Under the pieces are notes generated by a model. The model was not told where the DNA came from. It did no database searches and saw only the letters and a program-made list of their open reading frames with translations. The position numbers and the translations under genes were made by a program. This document shows, one piece after another, positions 12,097 through 24,590 of a DNA stretch of 64,000 bases. How positions within the stretch are numbered: position 1 is the stretch's first letter; every line of letters begins with the position of its first letter. Where the stretch lies: the NCBI GenBank assembly GCA_905250025.1, contig CAJNOJ010000438.1:1-64000 (forward strand), in the 5' to 3' direction. Origin of the DNA: Adineta ricciae. Taxonomy: Eukaryota; Rotifera; Eurotatoria; Adinetida; Adinetidae.

Positions 12097-13013
12097 AACG
12101 ATGAAATGACGAAATCTTTGTTTCTTTTTTAAAAAAGAGAAAAAAAACGTTTTTATTGCGTACATCCAGATACAAAGTATCGCCCGCCGCTCAGCTTCTT
12201 GTCTCTTTCTATTTTTTAACCTTTATTTGTCAAGTTCGACAAGCGCCGGTCGATATCTTCTTAATTCATAAATGACTTCAGTTTTCTTCTCTTTCTTTTT
12301 CTGTTTTGTTCTACATATTTTGATCTATCTAGAGTGTGACTAGTCAAGTGTTTTCATTGGAGACGGCTTTTCTCTGTTGCTGTCGTGTGTGTGGTGTATC
12401 TTCTTCTCTAATTTCTCTTTCTTCTGGCTGCTTGTCGTCATTGTTACCTTGATGTTGTTGCCAATTTGACGTATCTTTTAACTTCTATAACGCGTTTTCT
12501 TCTTTTTCTGTAAATGTATGTGTGCTTCTTTTTCTCTCGCAATCATTTCACTATTTTTTATTGTATTCTTCGCTATTTTAAATGTCTCTGTTTGATTTCT
12601 TTCGTAAAATAACACCGAGAGCCAGACTTCAGAGAATATGATGATGATGATGATGATGACTTCATTTGTTTATCTTATTCTCAATAGATTCAACATTCTC
12701 TATGTGGAAGATTTTTCTTGAATGATCAGATTCCAACAGTCTTTGACAAAAATCATGTTGAGATCATTTGGATCAAATATCAACAGACGCTTTCTCACAA
12801 ATTATCATCTCAGTCTATCTCAAGCAATACGAGACGAAACTCTCCTCTCAGACCGCTTCATTACACTGAGTCAAATGACATTGGATCGAAGAGTCTACAG
12901 CTTTATATATCTCGCTAAAGCGAATATTACTAATCTTTCTCGGATTCTTCATCTGAATAAATGTCGAAATGTTTCACCAGACAACCTTGGAAATGAAAAA
13001 AGTATAAACATTG
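12097..13013. other. Intergenic region with low-confidence open frame ending at an N
   Basis: Pyrimidine-rich 3' flank of the Galpha gene, an ATG/GAT trinucleotide run near 12638-12658, then an open plus-strand frame at 12722..13013 that runs into the single N at 13014. That frame encodes about 97 residues without a recognised domain (contains RVYSFIYLAKANITNLSRIL) and could be a gene fragment cut by the contig join. Confidence 0.4.
12638..12658. repeat. GAT/ATG trinucleotide microsatellite
   Basis: About seven units of ATG/GAT in the 3' flank of the Galpha gene. Confidence 0.8.
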
Positions 13014-13014
13014 N
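13014..13014. other. Single-N contig join
   Basis: Isolated N. The sequence immediately right of it (13015..13186) is an inverted copy of 14634..14804, so continuity across the N is doubtful. Confidence 0.85.
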
Positions 13015-13186
13015 GTAAAGATTTTAATCTTTGTCATACGTGTTCAATCGATTAGTCAAGTTTAGCAAATTGGAGAGAAGAAAATCATTTGGAACTGTCG
13101 ATATGATGTAATCGGCAAGTCGAGGTAAACGTTGAATTGTGATGTTGACAATGTTTTCTCTCGCTGTGAGCGAGTTTATCAACAAA
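13015..13186 (-). repeat. Inverted copy of 14634..14804
   Basis: About 171 bp match the reverse complement of 14634..14804 with very few differences; homology stops abruptly on the right where the two flanks diverge. Both copies keep an open frame ending NRLNTYDKD, but see the rejected items. The arm starts exactly at an N, so it may be an assembly product. Confidence 0.8.
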
Positions 13187-13624
13187 GACAATTTCCTGGT
13201 TTTAGTCATTGCATAGAATATAAAATGAATCTCATTTATGGACATTGTATGTTCTTTTTAACAATGAATGACTCTCAAGAGAAAGAAGAAGGAGAAGAAT
13301 GACCTCTCTCTCTCTCCCATTCTCTTTCATACTGTCTCTTCATTTTGTGTTATAAAACATTGACTGACACGTATTTGATGTGTTCAAGTATTGAACATAC
13401 AGGTGGTTTATATTGATTTGAATAAATCAAAAGGTGGGATTTTCTTTAAAAGAGATGAAATTGAAAAACGAAATGATTTCATTCAATATTTAACATTTAC
13501 TTAGCACTTATTTCATTCAAAATTAACTTTTGTCTTTCTTTTGCAGATAAACATATACAAATCTATGGAATATTATATGAAATCTCCACCCAGTGAGATG
13601 TACAAACATGAACATATGTTCACA

Positions 13625-15646
13625 TATACAGAGAAAGATTAGACGCCTCTGTTCATCAACAGAACAGATTTAGTCTGCACAGTACATATGGAGAATAACT
13701 TGTAATTTATCATTGCATACAAAAGAAAAGATCAATTTACATGTCACAGTAGGTGTCCATGTTTTTTCAACTTTTTTTTTCGTGGAATTATTTCAAGAAA
13801 GACATTGCTTCAATGGAAAAGAGCGTGTCAATTAAAATGACCTCTTTTGTTTGTCTTCATCTGTATGTTGACCTTCTCTTTACGTGTGTGTGTGATGAAT
13901 ACAACGAGTCTAATTCCAGATATAGTGAAGAGAATGAAATAGATGTTCTGTTTCTTCTCTTTTTAACAAATATTGGATGAGGGAAATAGATGAAACGGAA
14001 ATGGCGATATATTGAATAGAGAATAGATTCTTTTCTCTTATTTCTCGTCCAATTAGATCGAATAAGATTTTCCTCATTTGAGACATGTTCTACTGGTCAT
14101 TCTTCTCCAAAATTCATTGAGTTTTGACTCCGGAAATCATTTTTCTTTACTTCGTTGAATCTGTTCTCTAAAAGGAAACAGATGATCTGACCAAGGCTAG
14201 TAACATTCTTTCATCATCATCATCATCATCATCTTCATTCACACGCGCACCAGATTATTTCAGTATAGCTTTTCCTCTTCTTTCGCATAATCATTACGAC
14301 GAGTAGAAATCCAATGAACCGAACGTGATGCGCAGATAATGAGTTGCGACGGTGGAATTATTTAGTGTCAAAGAAGTCACAAAGAAAGATTATTGATAGT
14401 GAAAGACTATATTATATCCATCTATGTCTATGTGCTTCAATGACTTTCGACATTGTGTCACTTCACAAGATCAGAATCATCATAAATGATGGTCGAATGA
14501 TTTTTAATCAAAAAAGACGAGAATGGGAGAAGTTCACTTTTCATATTTTAGAATCTCAAGGCTATTTAAAAAGAAACAATTGGCAATGTGAATGTCGATT
14601 GTTTTGTTTCTTGTGTATAGAAATTGAACAGATGTTGATAAACTCGCTCACAGCGAGAGAAAACATTGTCAACATCACAATTCAACGTTTATCTCGACTT
14701 GCCGATTACATCATATCGACAGTTCCAAATGATTTTCTTCTCTCCAATTTGCTAAACTTGACTAATCGATTGAACACGTATGACAAAGATTAAAATCTTT
14801 ACACATTTACATTTCGTACAAAAGGTAAAACGAGAACGAATCGCGTTTTTTTTTGTCCAAATAATGACATAAGATGAAGTGAAGAGTTCATTTTGTTTAA
14901 TTAGATCGTTACATCATAATGATGAGTTCGTTTACTCTCGCTCTTTTTCTTCTTCGATCGACGTCCAGACATTAGTTGAAAGTACATGGATCGAATAACA
15001 AACAGGATTAGATGAATGTGTGTAAAACGAGACTAGATGTGCCTTTGAGCATCATCCATCAGCTTAGAAGAAAAAGATTAGTCATCACATGAAGTATTTT
15101 AATCAATGTGAGTCTCGTCTTCGTTGATAAGTGACTGTCAAATTGAATAACCTTGGAAGAAAACATTTGAAAATGACCATTTGTCATTCGATTTCAATAG
15201 AAACAAATCAATCATACAAATGTTCATCGTTCATCTTCTTTTATTTTTTTATATAACATTCATTGAAGCGCAGCCTATCATCTCGCATATGCGATGACAA
15301 GAACTTTTCATCGACATAAATTTCTGGTAAAAGAAAAAGATAAGCGTTAGTGTGTTTGTGTCATTCAATAGTTCTTTTTTTCTTTTCTTTTTTTTCTCTT
15401 TCTCTCATCTCGATGTAATAATGAGAACAGATTCTTTTTCTTCTACTTGAATAACAAAGAAGAAGAGAATGAGAGGTTCGATCTAATCACATCTGCCTAC
15501 CGGGTGAACAAAACGTATGTGACTTGCCTTTAATCAAGGACAAAGAAGCGATTCATTTAAGAAATCAAAATATTCTTTTATTAATTAAAATTCTTTCCCA
15601 AAAGGTAAAAAATCTCTTTTTTACTCATATCAAATGATTATTTCAG
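13625..15646. other. Non-coding part of copy A
   Basis: No gene called. The open frame at 14344..14793 (149 codons) is interrupted by a stop in copy B at 18957..18959, and its 3' part also occurs inverted at 13024, so conservation as coding sequence is not supported. A run of seven CAT units lies at 14212..14232 where copy B has three. Confidence 0.5.
14212..14232. repeat. CAT microsatellite, seven units (three in copy B)
   Basis: Seven CAT units here; the equivalent position in copy B (18657..18665) has three, showing length divergence between the two tandem units. Confidence 0.85.
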
Positions 15647-17047
15647 ATGATGAATCGACTTCCTCCACCACCTTTATTTACAATTCGTCCTCCACCGAAA
15701 CCACCTGGACCGTTTTTCGAACAATTTCAAACCATTGAGATTCTCAATGGTCAATGCGTTCTTCCATCATTCAATTTTCTTTTAAATTCCACGTCGAATG
15801 TCCTTCACAAACACGAACAACAAATCAATTGGTTGAATCTTTTTCTACTGATTTTGGCTTTAGTCAGTGTCATATCCTGTATTATTATTGCGATATTTAT
15901 TTTTATATGTCTTAAGTAAGGATTTCCATTGGATTGTCTAACATTCGTCTACTTTTTACTTTAGAAAATTGAAAAAAGAAGAAAAACAATATAAAAATTA
16001 TGTACTGACTGGATCTTTGGCGAGAAGTTCGCATCAATCGGATCATTGTAAAAGAGCCAATGAACATTACAAAGTAAGTTGATGCCTGAGAAGAAATTGA
16101 ACATCTGGAAAATTTTCTTCATCAATACGTTTGTTCTTTCCATTACTCAAATTTCCGTTTAATGAATAATTTATCAAAGGAAAGAAAAACTCGAAACTTT
16201 ATTTTAACGATCTTTCTCATCATTTAATTATCAAATGAAACCTTCAGATCAAATAGAGTATTATATCACTAGAAGAACAGATAACATTAATAAATCACTA
16301 AGAGAACAAGTGTCGATGTCATTCGATTCTTCATTCAAAAATTAATAACACATTTTTTCGATGATGATAAGAAAGTATTATTACATTTTGTGCAATTCTC
16401 ATCACTTTTCTCATTACAAATATAGAAATAATTGTGTTTTCTCTTAGTGTACATCAAATGCATTGAATTGTTGTGACGATTCTTATTCTCATCAATTAAT
16501 TCCATTAACCGATCCGATCAATCCAAATTCCAATGAACCATCTTCACTCGCCACACATTCTTCAGCTTTTGATACATTACAAAACCATCAGTACGAATGT
16601 ATACCTGATTATTTCTTAACAATGGCTCGTCATCCTCATTCTTCTTCATTATCCAAATCACATATCTGTCATTATCAGCATACATTATATCATCGACCAA
16701 ATCCGTGTTCGATTCCATATGCAACGTTTTCTCGATCGTTAATTCATTCGCAAGGAATACCAACGACGATAAGCACAAGTGATAGTAGTCAATGTACATG
16801 TTCTCCTCCTCCGTCGACAACAGTTGTTCAGGAAGAATCATCAACGCCTTTATTACTTTCATCGACGAATAACGCAACACAGAAAACCGAAGATGTTTCG
16901 ATATCTTCGCCGAAATCACTGAGAATTGGATGGACAAGACGAAGTCACACTTCGATACCAACGAAAATTCAACCATCCGAAAATCATCTTCGTGAAAAAC
17001 GATTTAGTTTCTTATCTCAACTAAGAAAATCTTCTGTATTACATTAG
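15647..17047 (+). CDS. Single-pass membrane protein with proline-rich N-terminus (copy A)
   Basis: Exons 15647..15915, 15965..16073 and 16448..17047 give 325 residues. The first ATG lies directly behind an acceptor (TATTTCAG), which fits a trans-spliced or UTR-intron start. Residues 1-25 are Pro-rich (RLPPPPLFTIRPPPKPPGPF); a hydrophobic helix of about 25 residues (WLNLFLLILALVSVISCIII onward) is followed by a Lys-rich stop-transfer segment. The C-terminal ~200 residues are Ser/Thr/Pro-rich, with several Cys near the start of exon 3, and look disordered and cytoplasmic. No cleavable signal peptide is visible. I do not recognise the family. Copy B (20079..21479) is the same length, so both copies look intact. 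The gene lies upstream of and in the same direction as an innexin in both units. Confidence 0.72.
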
Positions 17048-17698
17048 GAATGTCGAATATAAAATGCAGTGAATCTTCTCTTTTGTTTCTAAAAAGAAAA
17101 ATATTGAATAATCTTTCACATTGCTGTGTTTATTTCAACACACGACAGTTTCATTATTGATAAGACACTTCTGCAGTCTTTTACGTTTCCTTACACACAA
17201 TCTCGTTCTGCAAACATTCAGCACAAAACGAGGTAAAAAAAGAACAGAAAGAGTCAACAGAACAGGGCGAGATATTCTACTCCATCCAGCATCAATCGAT
17301 CGCAGCATTACCTCCATAGAACAGAAAAAAAGAAGAAAAAAAAACCGTATATATTATATAATTATACATAACCATCATTTTCTCTTCTTTCTCGTTGGTT
17401 CTGAGCAGCATAATGATGAGAGAAGAAGAAGAAGACGAAGAAAAGTTGTAGTGAATCATGTCAAAACTAGGCAGAACATTCGTTCAAATGTCAATTCATT
17501 ACAAAACTATTGACTCTGTGCCTTTCTAGGCCTGATTCGAACAACTCCAAAGCACTACTCTTACTTATTAGTACTCCTATTACATCATTGGTCGTATGTT
17601 GAAGGACATGTTGTGACAAAAAAAACGAGAGCGAGCATATTTTTCTGTTTCATGTTTCGTTTTCACTTTGAATCCCGCTCGTTTGTTACTTTTAGATA

Positions 17699-18066
17699 AT
17701 GGCTGATACAATCCTTAAGTTAAGTCGAGGTTTAGTACACATCGACACAAATAACGATTTCCGTTCGGATGAAATTCATTATCAAGTTACTTTCACATTT
17801 CTGATTATCGCTGCCGTCGCCTCCACAACTCTCCAGTTCTATGCAGATCCTATTCAGTGTATTCAACCAGCCCAGTTTACAGATGGCTATACATCGTTTG
17901 CTCGAAAGATCTGTTGGTTGAATAACACGTACTTCTATCCTCAAACTTACACAAGATTACCGATGGACAAAAACGAACGACAACAACACACTCTTAGATA
18001 TTATCAGTGGTTACCATTCGTCTATCTCATCCAAGCATTCTTCTTTCTTCTTCCACATCTTATCTG
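17699..18066 (+). CDS. Innexin (copy A), truncated at an N
   Basis: The first 122 codons of an innexin, up to the first ~120 residues of the family, then the sequence breaks at the N at 18067. Visible are the first transmembrane helix, the two extracellular-loop-1 cysteines (CIQPAQFTDGYTSFARKICW) and the hallmark YYQW at the second helix. Innexins form gap-junction hemichannels and intercellular channels. In this coding part copy A differs from copy C (28509) at only about four positions but from its tandem partner copy B at about 22. Truncation is by the contig join, so this need not be a pseudogene. Confidence 0.9.
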
Positions 18067-18067
18067 N
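18067..18067. other. Single-N contig join inside the tandem
   Basis: Copy A breaks inside the innexin and copy B begins on the other side at the position equivalent to 13625. There is no natural junction sequence. Confidence 0.9.
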
Positions 18068-21000
18068 TATACAGAGAAAGATTAGACGCCTCTGTTCATC
18101 AACAGAACAGATTTAGTCTGCACAGTACATATGGAGAATAACTTGTAATTTATCATTGCATACAAAAGAAAAGATCAATTTACATGTCGCAGTAGGTGTC
18201 CGTGTTTTTTCAACTTTTTTTTTCGTGGAATTATTTCAAGAAAGCCATTGCTTCAATGGAAAAGAGCGTGTCAATTAAAATGACCTCTTTTGTTTGTCTT
18301 CATCTGTATGTTGACCTTCTCTTTACGTGTGTGTGTGTGATGAATACGACGAGTCTAATTCCAGATATAGTGAAGAGAATGAAATAGATGTTCTGTTTCT
18401 TCTCTTTTTGACAAATATTGGATGAGGGAAATAGATGAAACGGAAATGGCGATATATTGAATAGAGAATAGATTCTTTTCTTTTACTTCTCGTCCAATTA
18501 GATCGAATAAGATTTTCTTCATTCGAGACATGTTCTACTGGTCATTCTTCGTCAGAATTCATTGAGTTTTGACTCCGGAAATCATTTTTCTTTACTTCGT
18601 TGAATCTGTTCTCTAAAAGGAAACAGATGATCTGACCAAGGCTAGTAACATTCTTTCATCATCATCTTCATTCACACGCGCACCAGATTATTTCAGTACA
18701 GCTTTTCCTCTTCTTTCGCATAATCATTACGACAAGTAGAAATCCAATGAACCGAACGTGATGCGCAGATAATGAGTTGCGACGGTGGAATTATTTAGTG
18801 TCAAAGAAGTCAGAGAGAAAGATTATTGATAGTGAAAGACTATATTATATCCATCTATGTCTATGTGCTTCAATGACTTTCGACATTGTGTCACTTCACA
18901 AGATCAGAATCATCATAAATGATGGTCGAATGACTTTTAATCAAAAAAGACGAGAATAGGAGAAGTTCACTTTTCATATTTTAGAATCTCAAGGCTATTT
19001 AAAAAGAAACAATTGGCAATGTGAATGTCGATTGTTTTGCTTCTTGTGTATAGAAATTGAACAGATGTTGATAAATTCGCTCACAGCTAGAGAAAACATT
19101 GTCAACATCACAATTCAACGTTTATCTCTACTTGCCGATTACATCATATCGACAGTTCCAAATGATTTTCTTCTCTTCAATTTGCTAAACTCGACTAATC
19201 GATTGAACACGTATGACAAAGATTAAAATCTTTACACATTTACATTTCGTACAAAGGTAAAACGAGAACGAATCGCGTTTTTTTTTGTCCAAATAATGAC
19301 ATAAGATGAAGTGAAGAGTTCATTTTGTTTAATTAGATCGTTACATCATAATGATGAGTTCGTTTACTCTCGTTCTTTTTCTTCTTCGATCGACGTCCAG
19401 ACATTAGTTGAAAGTACATGGATCGAATAACAAACAGGATTAGATGAATGTGTGTAAAACGAGACTAGATGTGCCTTTGAGCATCACCCATCAGCTTAGA
19501 AGAAAAAGATTAGTCATCATATGAAGTATTTTAATCAATGTGAGTCTCGTCTTCGTTGATAAGTGACTGTCAAATTGAATAACCTTGGAAGAAAACATTT
19601 GAAAATGACCATTTGTCAGTCGATTTCAATAGAAACAAATCAATCATACAGATGTTCATCGTTCATCTTCTTTATGTTTTTTTATATAACATTCATTGAA
19701 GCGCACCCTATCATCTCGCATATGCGATGACAAGAACTTTTCATCGACATAAATTTCTGGTAAAAAAAAAGATAAGCGCTAGTGTGTTTGTGTCATTCAA
19801 TAGTTCTTTTTTTTTCTTTTCTTTTTCTCTCTTTCTCTCATCTCGATGTAATAATGAGAACAGATTCTTTTTCTTCTACTTGAATAACAAAGAAGAAGAG
19901 AATGAGAGGTTCGATCTAATCACATCTGCCTACCGGGTGAACAAAACGTATGTGACTTGCCTTTAATCAAGGACAAAGAAGCGATTCATTTAAGAAATCA
20001 AAATATTCTTTTATTAATTACAATTCTTTCCCAAAAGGTAAAAAATCTCGTTTTACTCATATCAAATGATTATTTCAGATGATCGATCGACTTCCTCCAC
20101 CACCTTTATTTACAATTCGTCCTCCACCGAAACCACCTGGACCATTTTTCGAACAATTTCAAACCATTGAGATTCTCAATGGTCAATGCGTTCTTCCGCC
20201 ATTAAATTTTCTTTTGAATTCCACGTCGAATGTCCTTCACAAACACGAACAACAAATCAATTGGTTGAATCTTTTTCTTCTGATTTTGGCTTTAGTCAGT
20301 GTCATTTCCTGTATTATTATTGCGATATTTATTTTTATCTGTCTTAAGTAAGGAGTTCCATTGGATTGGCCAACATTCGTCTACTTTTTGCTTTAGAAAA
20401 TTGAAAAAGGAAGAAAAACAATATAAAAACTATGTACTGACTGGATCTTTGGCGAGAAGTTCGCATCAATCGGATCATTGTAAAAGAGCCAATGAACATT
20501 ACAAAGTAAGTTGACGCCTGAGAAGAAATTGAACATCTGGAAAATTTTCTTCATCAATACGTTTGTTCTTTCCATTACTCAAATTTCCGTTTAATGAATA
20601 ATTTATCAAAGGAAAGAAAAACTCGAAACTTTATTTTAACGATCTTTCTCATCATTTAATTATCAAATGAAACCTTCAGATCAAATAGAGTATTATATCA
20701 CTAGAAGAACAGATAACATTAATAAATCACTAAGAGAACAAGTGTTGATGTCATTCGATTCTTCATTCAAAAATTAATAACACATTTTTTCGATGATGAT
20801 ATGAAAGTATTATTACATTTTGTGCAATTCTCATCTCTTTTCTCATTACAAACATAGAAATGATTGTGTTTTCTCTTAGTGTACATCAAATGCATTGAAC
20901 TGTTGTGACGATTCTTATTCTCATCAATTAATTCCATTAACCGATCCGATGAATCCAAATTCCAATGAACCATCTTCACTCGCCACAAATTCTGCACCTT

Positions 21001-22490
21001 TTGATACATTACAAAACCATCAGTACGAATGTATACCTGATTATTTCTTAACAATGGCTCGTCATCCTCATTCTTCTTCATTATCCAAATCACATATCTG
21101 TCATTATCAACATACATTATATCATCGACCAAATCCGTGTTCGATTCCATATGCAACGTTTTCTCGATCGTTAATTCATTCGCAAGGAATACCAACGACG
21201 ATAAGCACAAGTGATAGTAGTCAATGTACATGTTCTCCTCCTCCGTCGACAGCAGTTGTTCAAGAAGAATCATCAACGCCTTTATTACCTTCATCGACGA
21301 ATAACGCAACACAGAAAACGGAAAATATTTCGATATCTTCGCCGAAATCATTGAGAATTGGATGGACAAGACGAAGTCACAGTTCGATACCAACGAAAAT
21401 TCAACCATCTGAAAATCATCTTCATGAACAACGATTTAGTTTTTTATCTCAACTAAGAAAATCTTCTGTATTACATTAGGAATTTCGAATATAAAATGCA
21501 GTGAATCTTCTCTTTTGTTTCTAAAAAGAAAAATATTGAATAATCCTTCACATTGCTGTGTTTATTTCAACACATGATAGTTTCATTATTGATAAGACAC
21601 TTCTGCAATCTTTTACGTTTCCTTACATACAATCTCGTTCTGCAAATATTCAGTACAGGACGAGGTAAAAAAGAACAGAAAGAGTCAACAGAACAGGGCG
21701 GAATATTCTGTTCCATCCAGCATCAATCGATCACAGCATTACCTCCATAGAACAGAAAAAAAAGAAGAAAAAAAACCGTATATATTATATAATTATACAT
21801 AACCATCATTTTCTCTTCTTTCTCGTCGGTTCTGAGCAGCATAATGATGAGAGAAGAAGAAGAAACGTTGTAGTGTATGACGTCAAAACTAGGCAGAACA
21901 TTCGTTCAGATGTCAATTCATTACAAAACTATTGACTCTGTGCTGTTCTAGGCTTGATTCGAACAACTCCAAGGCACTACTCCTACTTACTAGTACTACT
22001 ATTACATCATTGGTCGTGTGCTGAAGGACATGTTGTGACAAAAAAAACACGAGAGCGAGCATATTTTTATACTTGATGTTTCGTTTTCACTTTGAATCTC
22101 TTTCGTTGTTTTAAGATAATGGCTGATACAATCCTTAAGTTATGTCGAGGTTTAGTACGCATCGACACAAATAATGATTTTCGTTCCGATGAAATTCATT
22201 ATCAAATCACTTTCACATTCCTGATTATCGCTGCCGTCGCCTCCACAACTCTTCAGTTCTATGCGGATCCCATTCAATGTATCCAACCAGCCCAGTTTAC
22301 AGATGGCTACACATCATTTGCTCGAAAGATCTGTTGGTTGAACAACACATACTTCTACCCTCAAACTTACACAAGATTACCGATGGACAAAAACGAACGA
22401 CAACAACACACTCTCAAATATTATCAATGGTTACCATTCGTCTATCTCATCCAAGCATTCTTCTTTCTTCTTCCACATCTCATCTGGATC
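18068..22490. repeat. Tandem unit copy B (~4.4 kb)
   Basis: Second copy of the unit at 13625..18066, same orientation. It runs on into a complete innexin. The non-coding first 2 kb (18068..20078) hold no gene; the frame seen in copy A is interrupted here. Confidence 0.88.
20079..21479 (+). CDS. Single-pass membrane protein with proline-rich N-terminus (copy B)
   Basis: Exons 20079..20347, 20397..20505 and 20880..21479, identical in length and phase to copy A and coding for 325 residues. Substitutions relative to copy A are scattered (for example MIDRL for MMNRL at the start, PPLNF for PSFNF in exon 1), none of them disrupting the frame. The transmembrane helix, the Lys-rich segment after it and the Cys cluster at the start of exon 3 are all kept. 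The retained frame in both copies argues that it is a real gene. Function is unknown; its repeated pairing with an innexin is the only functional hint. Confidence 0.72.
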
Positions 22491-23501
22491 AGTTTCTATC
22501 AGAAGAATGGTCTCAATCCAGGTCTCGTCGTTGAACAAGGAAAAAAGTTCGATGAGAAATCCAATATAGGCCAACGAATCGCCAAAGAAATCGAACGATA
22601 TCTAATGTGTCGACGACTGGCACAATGTAAGAAGAAGCTGCTACTTCGCAGCAGCGTTCATCAAGATTCTCCATCTCAGTCCGAATCACTTCTACCCAAT
22701 GTGTCATTTCGTATTCGATATCGAAGCTCATATGTTGTTTCACTTTATCTGTTCATCAAAGTTCTCTATCTTCTCAACATTATCATCCAAGTCTACTTTC
22801 TGAATCTTCTTCTATCGACTGGTAAATATGGCTTTGTTCGATTTGGATTCGATACGATGAAATATTTATTTCAATCGACAATACGCGAACGCATTGTCAA
22901 CCTATCGTACAAACATCAACAACTGTTTCCATTTGTGACACTGTGTGACTTTCACATTCGTGAACTAGGTCAAGATCATTACTATACAATTGAGGTAGAG
23001 TAAAGAGTGAGGGTGGGTGTGCGATTGAAATTGTCGTTTGTTGATTGCTTTTAGTGTATTCTGTTGATCAACATCTTCTACGAGAAGATTTATTTTGCAA
23101 TGTGGCTTTGGTTTGCAGTTCTATTCGTGATATCGCTGATCTCATTCGCTTATTCATTTTGTCTCTATGTTCCATTCTTTACTCGTTATCGTTTCATTGA
23201 AAAAGTGATTCATTCGATTCACGCAAAATATCCGCCATCGAATCCAACAAATCAGATTACAACAAATGATCATGAAGAACATGGAAGAGACCTTTTAGAC
23301 AGTGACAAACGAAAGAGAGACTTTGTGAACTGGTTACAACGAGATGGAGTATTTCTGTTGCGTTTATTGTATTCACATGCAGGAACAGCAGTTGTGGTTC
23401 AATGTGTGGAAGATTTGATCAAGATTTGGGTGGAAAATTATGAAGATCGAGGAAAACTGGGCGAAAAACTGTTGAAAAATGAATTTGAATTCTCGCGTTG
23501 A
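22119..23501 (+). CDS. Innexin (copy B), complete
   Basis: Exons 22119..22994 and 23055..23501 give 440 residues, within the usual innexin range. The ATG at 22119 follows a TTTTAAG acceptor. Four hydrophobic helices are visible (near residues 30-50, 105-125, 215-235 and 305-330). Loop 1 has two cysteines, YYQW marks helix 2, and loop 2 contains FPFVTLCDFHIRELGQDHYY followed across the intron by C-I-L-L-I-N, giving the second pair of loop cysteines. The C-terminal tail is cytoplasmic and acidic/basic mixed. Such proteins form gap junctions or pannexin-like release channels in the plasma membrane. AATAAA-like sequences lie near 23590. It is almost the same protein as copy C. Confidence 0.95.
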
Positions 23502-24035
23502 GTCTATGATCGTGTAGATATATTTGACTTTTGTTTTGTAACATTGTTGTGGGATGAAAGGATTAGTTCAAGGAAATGATTGTTTTAATAATAAAGAGAA
23601 ACGTGAATTTTGCCTTACGCAGTGGCTGTCAGTCAGAAAAAGAAACCAACATTCTAAATCTTTCCCTCCTCATTATCTAGGCTACTATCTGACGGAGAAC
23701 ATGATTTGTTTTTAGTAATAAAACATATTATTTTTAGTTCATAGAATGGTAAATTTTCTGATGAACAAAATTGGTGTTTTTTGTGGAAAAACATGGTTCT
23801 ATCAACAATGGGAAATAAAACTTAAAGTCTTCCGACCAGAGGCAACTTTTTGTTGTGAATAATTGTTTTATATTGATGAAATTGCGATGAGTTTCATTTC
23901 TAGGGAAACTTTTTGTGACAAGTTTTCAAGGGTGACAACGAACTGTTTTTGTCGGATTAAGAAATAGTTCGACATAATGCATATGACCATTATCATACCA
24001 AGTGTGGTTAGATAAGTATGTCGAACAATCGATTG
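23502..24035. other. Intergenic, no gene supported
   Basis: 3' flank of the innexin and AT-rich filler; nothing recognisable. Confidence 0.5.
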
Positions 24036-24590
24036 TTACTTAATTTTCGTGATGGACAAATTCGAATAGAGAAAGCATAATTTTATCAGTAGGGGAAAAT
24101 AATGACTAAATTGACGGAAAAATTCTTCTTCAAATTGAACTTGATCAGCGACGCTTAATTCTTTGACATGGGTGTAAATAATATTTGGAGATCTATTGCT
24201 AATACGATCTAAATAATTGAACATAAACGGTCATGTGGTACTGAAAGGATACGATAATTGACTAGACGATATTAATGAGAGTTCACAATATAAATCGTTT
24301 CTCGACATTTAATATTATGGAGAAGATTCAATATCATTTTTCGGAATATAACCATGCAACAAATCTTGTTCGTCACTGTGCACAGAAATGCAGAAGTAGA
24401 ATGTACGAAAACTGAACAAATAACTCGAAATTTCATTTGACGAATGAGAACCGTCGAAAAATATAGATCGAGAACTGATATGAATTTGTAGACTCAGTTC
24501 TTCTACATTGAGAATTCGGTGAAGAGACAGAAACTTTGCGCCATTCTTATCAAATGGACAAGAGCATTCGCTCAATGACAAGACTTTCAA
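24036..24590 (-). pseudogene. F-box/LRR-like gene remnant
   Basis: Two minus-strand open pieces, 24590..24315 and 24224..24036. The second contains HVKELSVADQVQFEEEFFRQ followed by FSHYFPLLIKL, which resembles the repeated segments of the large bdelloid F-box-type family (inference from memory of that pattern). The first begins MKVLSLSEC, which is LRR-like. The pieces are out of register and no F-box or start is visible, so I read this as decayed. Confidence 0.35.

Larger units (their letters stand above)
13625..18066. repeat. Tandem unit copy A (~4.4 kb)
   Basis: Copy A of a large direct duplication. It matches 18068..~22490 (copy B) almost throughout, with scattered substitutions and small indels of a few per cent by eye. 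It contains a single-pass membrane-protein gene and the 5' part of an innexin. It is cut at the N at 18067. It may be a true tandem duplication or two diverged alleles joined head to tail by a scaffolder. Confidence 0.88.

Noticed and set aside
14344-14793. 149-codon plus-strand frame in the tandem unit, partly repeated at 13024..13245 (-) and 19032..19226 (+)
   Set aside because: Copy B has an in-frame stop at 18957..18959, there is no recognisable domain, and the repeats are explained by duplication and inversion of the segment and not by selection on protein.
16518-16976. 152-codon minus-strand frame (213 codons in copy B at 20767..21408)
   Set aside because: Antisense shadow of exon 3 of the proline-rich membrane-protein gene; the plus-strand exon has splice support.
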